From Accumulibacter sp. (lineage in GTDB: Bacteria > Pseudomonadota > Gammaproteobacteria > Burkholderiales > Rhodocyclaceae), in NCBI GenBank assembly GCA_031274075.1, contig JAISQQ010000291.1, positions 1-5,059 on the forward strand: a stretch of DNA of 5,059 nt, read 5' to 3'. A program made the position numbers and the translations under genes. Every line of letters begins with the position of its first letter. Within the stretch, counting starts at the first letter, position 1. This document shows positions 1 to 5,059 of this stretch, piece after piece. The notes beneath the pieces were generated by a model, which was not told the DNA's origin, did no database searches, and saw only the letters and a list, made by a program, of their open reading frames with translations.

Positions 1-1
1 C

Positions 2-727
<726 letters not shown>

Positions 728-808
728 ATCCGCTTTTATTATCAGGCCGAGCGCGTCGGCACGCGGCAGATTGACGTATCCTGACCTAATGACACAGGGG
801 AGATACTA

Positions 809-832
809 TCCGGAAGGCGCGAACTTTCCGGA
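809..832 (+). promoter_or_regulatory. Hairpin in the modA-moeB gap (weak terminator or leader structure)
   Basis: TCCGGAAGG (809-817) can pair with CTTTCCGGA (824-832), giving a 9-bp stem with one G-T wobble and a 6-base loop (CGCGAA). It lies 81 bases after the modA stop. A T-rich stretch (TTGTTTTTCTTTG, about 846-858) follows, but only after 13 further bases, so it is not a textbook intrinsic terminator. It could reduce read-through from modA or be part of the moeB leader. The stem is seen directly; the role is inference. Confidence 0.4.
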
Positions 833-992
833 CTGTCTTTCCGGGTTGTTTTTCTTTGCCGCGTTTTCCCTGTTCCGTTTCCATGGCGTTTTCATTTTGT
901 GGCCTATGCCTCATCGGACCGGAGACATTGCCGGCGTCATTTCCCGTGTTCCGGATACTGCCCGTGGCCTGTCTTCGCGTCTCCATATCATC

Positions 993-1763
993 ATGAACGA
1001 CGAGCAACTTCTCCGTTATAGCCGTCATATCCTGCTCGACCCGATCGGCGTCGAGGGTCAGGAGCGTATCATGGGCGCGCGCGTGCTGATCGTCGGCGCC
1101 GGCGGTCTCGGATCGCCCGCCGCCCTGTACCTCGCTTCCGCGGGTGTCGGCAGGATTACCCTGGCCGATGGCGACACGGTAGACCTCACGAATCTGCAAC
1201 GGCAGATTTTGCACACGCAAGACCGCGTCGGACAGGCAAAGGCTTTGTCGGGGCAGGCGGCCCTGGCGTGCCTCAATCCGGAAGTCGTCGTCGTTCCCGT
1301 CACCGAACGCCTAGCCGGAGAGCGGCTTGCCGCCCTGATCGCCGAGGCCGACACGGTACTCGATTGCTGTGACAATTTCGACACGCGCCACGCCGTCAAC
1401 CGTGCCTGCGTCAAACATCGCGTGCCCCTGGTCTCGGGCGCGGCGGTCCGCTTCAGTGGACAGGTCTCGGTCTTCGATTTCCGGCGGACGGATTCTCCCT
1501 GTTACCACTGCCTGTTCCCCGAAGGCAAAGACGTCGAGGAAATGCGCTGCGCGGTGACCGGCATCTTCGCGCCGCTGACGGGCATCATCGGCGCCCTACA
1601 GGCCGCCGAGGCATTGAAGCTGATCAGCGGCGCCGGCGAATCCCTGACTGGACGCTTGCTGCTGCTCAACGGACTGACGATGGAATGGCGCAGCGTGCGC
1701 TTTGGCAAGGATCCGCGTTGCGCGGTCTGCGCTGATTCCGGGAAAGGCATCCAGTCACGATGA
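993..1763 (+). CDS. moeB: MoeB/ThiF-family sulfur-carrier adenylyltransferase, probably molybdopterin-synthase adenylyltransferase
   Basis: This is an E1-like cytoplasmic enzyme that uses ATP to adenylate the C-terminal glycine of a ubiquitin-like sulfur carrier, MoaD in molybdenum cofactor synthesis or ThiS in thiamine synthesis. The 256 residues match the family length (about 250). Visible landmarks are Arg11 in LLRYSRHIL, the nucleotide loop GAGGLGSPAALYLASAGVG (35-53), DGDTVDLTNLQRQ (59-71, with Arg70), Lys83, Asp127 in DCCDNFDTR, a zinc site from C170xxC173 and C243xxC246, and Cys186 in the MRCAVTGIFAPL crossover segment. These positions track E. coli MoeB with an offset of one to three residues. 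No rhodanese domain follows, so it is not the MoeBR/MoeZ fusion. The frame stays open upstream to 663, with other ATGs at 789 and 906, but homology-like sequence begins at MNDEQLLRYSR, so 993 is chosen even though no clear ribosome binding site precedes it. The neighbouring modA favours MoeB over ThiF, which sequence alone does not settle. Confidence 0.9.
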   Translation: MNDEQLLRYSRHILLDPIGVEGQERIMGARVLIVGAGGLGSPAALYLASAGVGRITLADGDTVDLTNLQRQILHTQDRVGQAKALSGQAALACLNPEVVVVPVTERLAGERLAALIAEADTVLDCCDNFDTRHAVNRACVKHRVPLVSGAAVRFSGQVSVFDFRRTDSPCYHCLFPEGKDVEEMRCAVTGIFAPLTGIIGALQAAEALKLISGAGESLTGRLLLLNGLTMEWRSVRFGKDPRCAVCADSGKGIQSR

Positions 1764-1878
1764 GTGAAAGCGTAGAAAGATCTTCTGACACAAGCGTTCA
1801 AGTTCCAGACAGAATGAGACACTTCCATTTGCGGCCACATTTCCCTTGCTCTCGGAATGGCGTGGGAGCAACGCCCAA

Positions 1879-1982
1879 GGCTATCGCATACGCAAATGTC
1901 GTAAGCAGTCAAAAGAAATCGTTGACAATAAATTTTTTGTTTCTTTGCCTGGACTCGTTCCTCGATGTCAAATGCGATAGCC
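1879..1982. repeat. Perfect 11-bp inverted repeat, arms 1879-1889 and 1972-1982
   Basis: GGCTATCGCAT (1879-1889) is the exact reverse complement of ATGCGATAGCC (1972-1982), with 82 bases between the arms. The match does not continue directly outward or inward. A perfect 11-mer pair is unlikely by chance in a 300-base stretch (roughly one in a hundred by simple counting). The region between the arms is AT-rich. It could be the ends of a small decayed element or the base of a long stem; neither can be decided here. Confidence 0.6.
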
Positions 1983-2020
1983 CTGTTGTTGCGACAAGCC
2001 AGTTTGATTGGGTTTCAAGG

Positions 2021-2029
2021 TGTTAAAAT
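2021..2029 (+). promoter_or_regulatory. Candidate extended -10 promoter for ccmDEF
   Basis: The motif TGTTAAAAT fits an extended -10 (TGN followed by TAAAAT, five of six bases of TATAAT). A TTGATT at 2004-2009 is the best -35-like hexamer, but the 14-base spacing is too short for a standard sigma-70 site, so the extended -10 would have to carry the recognition. Transcription would start near 2036, leaving a leader of about 25 bases before ccmD. It sits in the low-GC region, where AT-rich matches arise more easily by chance. Confidence 0.4.
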
Positions 2030-2061
2030 AGCGGGTGGAAATGCATTGGATAAAATGAAAA

Positions 2062-2280
2062 ATGCAATGGGATCGTCTATTCGATTTTCTGGCCATGGGT
2101 AATCACGGCCTCTATGTCTGGGGATCGTTCGCCGTCATGGCGGCGGCGATGATCCTGGAACCGGTGCTGCTGGCGCGTGAGCGCAAACGCCTGCTGGAAC
2201 GTTTGCGGCGGCAATACCGTGCCGAAGCGCTCGACGAAGAATCCGGCGGCCGTGCCGCGTCGTCCGGGGAAGGCCGGTGA
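2062..2280 (+). CDS. ccmD: CcmD, small membrane protein of the heme exporter
   Basis: CcmD is a small single-span inner-membrane protein of cytochrome c maturation System I. It joins the CcmABC complex and is needed to release heme-loaded CcmE from it. The 72-residue product has a short N-terminal part, the family signature HGLYVWGSF (15-23), one hydrophobic segment at about 17-37, and then a strongly basic cytoplasmic tail (ARERKRLLERLRRQYR). That is the expected size and layout. The start at 2062 has only a weak upstream GGA (2048-2050); an internal ATG at 2095 would give MGNHGLYVW and cannot be excluded, but has no better ribosome site. The stop overlaps the ccmE start, indicating translational coupling. 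Unusually, ccmC is not directly upstream. The family is recognised mainly from the YVW motif, topology and context, since CcmD is poorly conserved. Confidence 0.88.
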   Translation: MQWDRLFDFLAMGNHGLYVWGSFAVMAAAMILEPVLLARERKRLLERLRRQYRAEALDEESGGRAASSGEGR

Positions 2281-2759
2281 AGACCCGGCATCAGCGCCTG
2301 CTGTTGATCCTGGCCGGTCTGGCCGTGTTTGGCGTTGTCGCGGCGCTGGTGCTCCATGCTTTCCGAAGCAATCTCGTCTTTTTCTTCTCCCCGGCCGAGG
2401 TGGCGGCTGGAGAAGCGCCGAAAGACAGGATCTTCCGCGTCGGCGGTCTGGTCAAGGAAGCTTCCGTGCGGCGCGAAGCCGACGGCGTGACGCTGAACTT
2501 CGTGCTGACCGACACTGAAAAGGAACTGGCCGTGCGCTACAAGGGCATCCTGCCCGACCTGTTCGGCGAGGGAATCGGCGCCGTGGCGCAAGGCAGGCTC
2601 GGCGAAGACGGCGTTTTCGCCGCCACGGAGGTGCTGGCCAGGCACGACGAGAACTACACGCCGCCGGAAGTCGCGCAGGCGATCGGCGACGCGCATGAGC
2701 GGACGCAGGCCCGGAAAACGGCGATCAAGGCCACGGCGAAGACCGTGATTGCCGAGTGA
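2277..2759 (+). CDS. ccmE: CcmE, periplasmic heme chaperone
   Basis: CcmE is a membrane-anchored periplasmic heme chaperone. It receives heme from CcmABCD, binds it covalently through a histidine and passes it to CcmF/H for attachment to apocytochrome c. The 160 residues match the usual size. One N-terminal transmembrane anchor (about 7-27) is followed by the beta-barrel domain with FFFSPAE (35-41), FRVGGLVKEASV (53-64), VRYKGILPDLFGEG (86-99) and the C-terminal heme motif ARHDENYTPPEV. His123 is the expected covalent heme ligand and Tyr127 the conserved tyrosine (HxxxY type). The GTG start at 2277 overlaps the ccmD stop and is preceded by a good ribosome site, GGGGAAGG at 2266-2273. The tail after residue 131 is charged and probably disordered. 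The gene appears intact, and the motifs leave little doubt about identity. Confidence 0.97.
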   Translation: MKTRHQRLLLILAGLAVFGVVAALVLHAFRSNLVFFFSPAEVAAGEAPKDRIFRVGGLVKEASVRREADGVTLNFVLTDTEKELAVRYKGILPDLFGEGIGAVAQGRLGEDGVFAATEVLARHDENYTPPEVAQAIGDAHERTQARKTAIKATAKTVIAE

Positions 2760-2832
2760 TTCTCTGAATCCATGAGCGTTTTACGTTTTAGAGCGCTTTG
2801 CTTTTTGGTGCGGACAGCCTCTATCCCTACCC

Positions 2833-2919
2833 CGTCATTCCGGCGAAAACCGGAATCCCGGAAATTTGAGCTGCGAACTTTGAGCTGCGAACTGGGCTCC
2901 GGCTTTCGCCGGGACGACG
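2833..2919. repeat. REP/MITE-like inverted-repeat element between ccmE and ccmF
   Basis: Two 28-base arms, 2833-2860 and 2892-2919, are imperfect inverted copies. Both carry the core CCGGCGAAA (the right one on the opposite strand) and end outward in CGTC/GACG. Each arm can fold alone: ATTCCGG (2837-2843) with CCGGAAT (2850-2856), and CCGGC (2899-2903) with GCCGG (2908-2912). The sequence type CGTCATTCCGGCGAAA is familiar as a widely dispersed intergenic repeat in proteobacterial genomes, so this is most likely a genome-wide repeat inserted in the ccm operon. No transposase is present. Copy number elsewhere cannot be seen from this window. Confidence 0.75.
2865..2892. repeat. 14-bp perfect tandem duplication in the centre of the inverted-repeat element
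   Basis: TTTGAGCTGCGAAC occurs twice back to back, at 2865-2878 and 2879-2892, with no mismatches and no third copy. It fills nearly all the space between the two inverted arms. This looks like a recent slippage or duplication event, and copy number could vary between strains. Confidence 0.85.
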
Positions 2920-2975
2920 CCTCTGTGCTTATGCCGAGGTCCAAGCAATGAAATGTAGCCCTATTTGACCCGAAA

Positions 2976-4913
2976 ATGTCCATGCTCCCCGAACTCGGCC
3001 ATTTCGCCCTCATCGCCGCGCTGTGCGTGGCGCTCGCGCAGGGCATCCTGCCGCTGCTCGGCGCGCAGCGCGGCCATGCCGGCTGGACCGCGCTGGCGCG
3101 GCCGGCGGCCGGGGCGCTGAACTTCCTGCTGCTGGCCGCCTTCGCCTGCCTGACGGCAGCCTTCGTGCAGAACGACTTCTCGGTGCTCTACGTCACCCAG
3201 CACTCGCACACGCAATTGCCGTTGCCTTACCGCGTCGCCGCCGTCTGGGGCGGCCATGAAGGTTCGCTGCTGCTCTGGGCACTCATGCTCGGGCTGTGGA
3301 CGCTGGCCGTCGCCGCGTTCTCGAAGGCGCTGCCGGAGACCCTGGCGGCCCGCGTGATCGCCGTGCTCGGGCTGCTCAGCGCGGGTATCCTGCTGTTCAT
3401 CCTGCTCGCCTCGAACCCGTTCGAACGCCTGCTGCCCGGCGCGGAAGAGGGGCGCGGCCTCAACCCGCTGTTGCAGGATCCGGGCCTCGCCATCCATCCA
3501 CCGCTGCTGTACATGGGCTACGTCGGCTTCTCGGTGGCCTTCGCCTTCGCCATCGCCGCGCTGATCTCCGGCCGGCTCGACGCCGCCTGGGCGCGCTGGT
3601 CTCGGCCTTGGACCACCGCCGCGTGGGTTTTCCTCACGCTCGGCATCGCGCTCGGTTCCGGCTGGGCCTATTACGAACTGGGCTGGGGCGGCTGGTGGTT
3701 CTGGGATCCGGTGGAAAACGCCTCGTTCATGCCCTGGCTGGCCGGCACCGCGCTGATACACTCGCTGGCCGTCGCCGAAAAGCGCGGCAGCTTCAAGAAC
3801 TGGACGGCGCTGCTGGCCATCTCGGCCTTTTCGCTGTCCTTGCTCGGCACCTTCCTGGTGCGCTCCGGCGTGTTGAGCTCGGTGCACGCCTTCGCCGCCG
3901 ATCCGGGACGCGGCCTCTTCATCCTGGCCTTTCTCGTGGCCGTCGCCGGCGGCGCGCTCGCGCTCCTCGCCTGGCGCGCGCCCAGGGTCGGCCCGGGCGG
4001 GCGCTTTGGCCTCGTCTCGCGCGAATCCATGCTGCTCGTCAACAATGCGCTGTTCGCCGTGGCCTGCGGCACGGTGCTGCTCGGCACCCTTTATCCCCTG
4101 CTGATCGACGCGCTCGGCCTCGGCAAGCTGTCGGTCGGAGCGCCGTATTTCGAGGCGGTGTTCGCGCCGCTGATGTTCCCGGTTCTGTTCCTGACCGGCG
4201 TCGGACCCTTCGCCCGCTGGCGGCGGGACAGCCTGTCCAGGCTCGCGCGGGCGCTGCGCGGCGTCCTGCCGTGCGCCGCCGCGCTGGGCGTCGCCGCGCC
4301 GTTCGCGCTCGGCGAGTGGAAGCCGTGGGTCGCCCTGAGCCTGTCGCTCGCCGCGTGGATCGTCCTCGCCGGCCTGCTCGATATCGTCCAGCGCGTCCGG
4401 GCGACGCGCGGCGGCCGCTCGATCCCGGCCGCCGCCGGCGCGCTGCCGGCCGCTTTCCTCGGCATGCATCTCGCCCATTTCGGCGTCGCGGTCTTCCTCG
4501 TGGGGGTCGCCATCGTCAACGGCTATCAGCAAGAGAAAGACGTCAAGATGGAAGTTGACGACACGGCGAGTCTGGCCGCCTACACCCTCCGCTTCAACGG
4601 CATCCGCTGGAAAAAGGGGCCGAACTACACGGCGCTGGCCGGCGAGATCGAGCTGCTCCGCGACGGACGCGGCGCGGGCAAACTGCTGCCGGAAAAGCGT
4701 TTCTATCCTCACTCGGAAATGCCGATGACCGAAGCGGCGATCGATGCCGGTTTCCTGCGCGACATCTACGTCTCGCTCGGCGAACCGGTCGACAAGGCCA
4801 AGCCCGAGGGCGCCTGGATTCTGCGCCTCCATTTCAAGCCCTTCATCGGCTGGATATGGGGCGGCTGCGCGCTGATGGCGCTGGGCGGTCTGCTGGCTGT
4901 CAGAAGACAGTGA
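2976..4913 (+). CDS. ccmF: CcmF, heme lyase component of cytochrome c maturation
   Basis: CcmF is a large polytopic inner-membrane protein that takes heme from CcmE and, with CcmH, ligates it to the CXXCH motif of apocytochrome c in the periplasm. The 645 residues match the full family length, with many hydrophobic segments. The tryptophan-rich WWD domain GWGGWWFWDPVENASFMPWL spans about 236-255. Histidines 174 (LAIHPP), 262 (LIHSLA), 304 (SSVHAF) and one of 498/501 (MHLAHFG) correspond to the four functional histidines of E. coli CcmF. A large soluble segment (about 520-620) precedes a final membrane helix. No frameshift or stop breaks it. The start could be 2976 or the ATG at 2982 (MLPELGHF); neither has a clear Shine-Dalgarno sequence. 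ccmF normally sits close to ccmE, but here a 216-base gap with a repeat element separates them. ccmG does not begin in the 146 bases that follow. Confidence 0.97.
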   Translation: MSMLPELGHFALIAALCVALAQGILPLLGAQRGHAGWTALARPAAGALNFLLLAAFACLTAAFVQNDFSVLYVTQHSHTQLPLPYRVAAVWGGHEGSLLLWALMLGLWTLAVAAFSKALPETLAARVIAVLGLLSAGILLFILLASNPFERLLPGAEEGRGLNPLLQDPGLAIHPPLLYMGYVGFSVAFAFAIAALISGRLDAAWARWSRPWTTAAWVFLTLGIALGSGWAYYELGWGGWWFWDPVENASFMPWLAGTALIHSLAVAEKRGSFKNWTALLAISAFSLSLLGTFLVRSGVLSSVHAFAADPGRGLFILAFLVAVAGGALALLAWRAPRVGPGGRFGLVSRESMLLVNNALFAVACGTVLLGTLYPLLIDALGLGKLSVGAPYFEAVFAPLMFPVLFLTGVGPFARWRRDSLSRLARALRGVLPCAAALGVAAPFALGEWKPWVALSLSLAAWIVLAGLLDIVQRVRATRGGRSIPAAAGALPAAFLGMHLAHFGVAVFLVGVAIVNGYQQEKDVKMEVDDTASLAAYTLRFNGIRWKKGPNYTALAGEIELLRDGRGAGKLLPEKRFYPHSEMPMTEAAIDAGFLRDIYVSLGEPVDKAKPEGAWILRLHFKPFIGWIWGGCALMALGGLLAVRRQ

Positions 4914-4949
4914 CGAGAGCGCGGCCTTGCCGTCGAATTCAGTAACAAT

Positions 4950-4968
4950 CCCCCGGCAAAGCCGGGGG
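4950..4968 (+). terminator. Terminator-like hairpin after ccmF
   Basis: CCCCCGGC (4950-4957) and GCCGGGGG (4961-4968) form a perfect 8-bp GC stem with an AAA loop, 36 bases after the ccmF stop. It is followed by CTTTCACTTGTT, a short and interrupted T-rich tail, so termination is plausible but possibly incomplete. Its position suggests that the ccmDEF transcript ends here. Confidence 0.62.
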
Positions 4969-4981
4969 CTTTCACTTGTTA

Positions 4982-5023
4982 GCGCCTCAAAGGCGCCTTC
5001 AAAACCGTGAGCCGCTTCGCGGC
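4982..5023. repeat. Two further short hairpins downstream of the ccmF terminator
   Basis: GCGCCT (4982-4987) pairs with AGGCGC (4991-4996) around a CAA loop, and GCCGC (5011-5015) pairs with GCGGC (5019-5023) around a TTC loop. With the terminator-like stem at 4950-4968 this makes three compact hairpins, all with 3-base loops, within about 75 bases. They may back up termination or be part of a dispersed repeat. No gene is visible from here to the window end. Confidence 0.5.
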
Positions 5024-5059
5024 AAAAGGCCCGTGCCTATTCAACGTGTATCTCACTTG

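Larger units (their letters stand above)
1764..2061. other. Low-GC intergenic stretch without a convincing gene
   Basis: This interval between moeB and ccmD is visibly poorer in GC than its surroundings: bases 1921-1980 have 23 G/C of 60, against 41 of 60 in a sampled block inside ccmF. The only + strand reading frame of note starts at the ATG overlapping the moeB stop (1760-2026, 88 codons), but its codons lack the G/C third-position bias of the real genes and its product resembles no family I recognise. A perfect 11-bp inverted repeat and a promoter-like motif before ccmD are listed separately. The stretch may be a junction left by rearrangement or a decayed mobile element; that is inference. 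Confidence 0.55.

Noticed and set aside
771..809. TTGACG (771-776) as a -35 box for moeB
   Set aside because: The nearest -10-like hexamer (GATACT at 802-807) is 25 bases away, too far for a sigma-70 promoter.
1800..1912. Transposase fragment on the minus strand in the low-GC region
   Set aside because: The reading frame gave a vague impression of IS-like sequence, but I could not match any named family motif, so no mobile element is claimed.
1922..1950. TTGACA (1922-1927) as a -35 box
   Set aside because: The -35 is perfect, but the sequence 16-18 bases downstream (around TTTGCCT) has no acceptable -10.
2774..2810. Terminator after ccmE
   Set aside because: Only a 4-bp stem with a 15-base loop can be formed before the T-rich stretch; too weak to call.
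2798..2826. Separate ccmF promoter (TTGCTT with CTATCC)
   Set aside because: Both hexamers match the consensus poorly and nothing else supports a start here.
3296..4558. 420-codon open frame on the + strand inside ccmF
   Set aside because: It is out of frame with ccmF, arginine and alanine rich, and shows no recognisable domain; it is a composition artefact.
2961..4832. 623-codon open frame on the minus strand
   Set aside because: It lies opposite ccmF and arises from that gene's strong third-position GC bias; the product is a low-complexity run of R, E, Q, G and A with no family motif, whereas ccmF has the full set of conserved residues.

Overview
The window looks like a piece of chromosome from a GC-rich Gram-negative proteobacterium, most likely a betaproteobacterium. 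The genus cannot be fixed from the sequence. The coding regions are GC-rich (41 of 60 bases in the sampled block 4441-4500) with mostly G or C at third codon positions. The genes belong to a periplasmic molybdate uptake system, molybdenum cofactor synthesis and System I (Ccm) cytochrome c maturation. The Ccm set needs a periplasm and c-type cytochromes, so a respiratory lifestyle is implied. All convincing genes are on the + strand.

Left part (1-1763): the 3' portion of modA, a periplasmic molybdate-binding protein whose signal peptide is cut by the window edge. After a 265-base gap comes a complete moeB/thiF-type sulfur-carrier adenylyltransferase gene. Both genes can serve molybdenum cofactor production: ModA brings in molybdate, and MoeB activates MoaD so that molybdopterin can receive its dithiolene sulfurs. 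The gap holds a 9-bp hairpin whose left arm has other possible partners nearby, so co-transcription or separate control remains open.

Middle (1764-2061): about 300 bases with no convincing gene and markedly lower GC, containing a perfect 11-bp inverted repeat. It ends with an extended -10-like motif just before ccmD. It may be a junction or decayed insertion between two unrelated loci.

Right part (2062-4913): ccmD, ccmE and ccmF, encoding the part of System I that takes heme from the exporter (CcmD), holds it on a chaperone histidine (CcmE) and ligates it to apocytochrome c (CcmF). ccmD and ccmE overlap by 3 bases. ccmE and ccmF are separated by 216 bases that carry an inverted-repeat (REP/MITE-like) element with an internal 14-bp tandem duplication. 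ccmABC are not directly upstream and ccmG does not start within 146 bases downstream. Instead, ccmF is followed by a terminator-like hairpin and two more short hairpins, which suggests a ccmDEF sub-operon split from the rest of the maturation genes.

I see no RNA genes, CRISPR array, intact transposase or clearly new system. The points most worth a second look are the split ccm locus, the repeat element inside it, the low-GC junction and the hairpin-rich leader of moeB.
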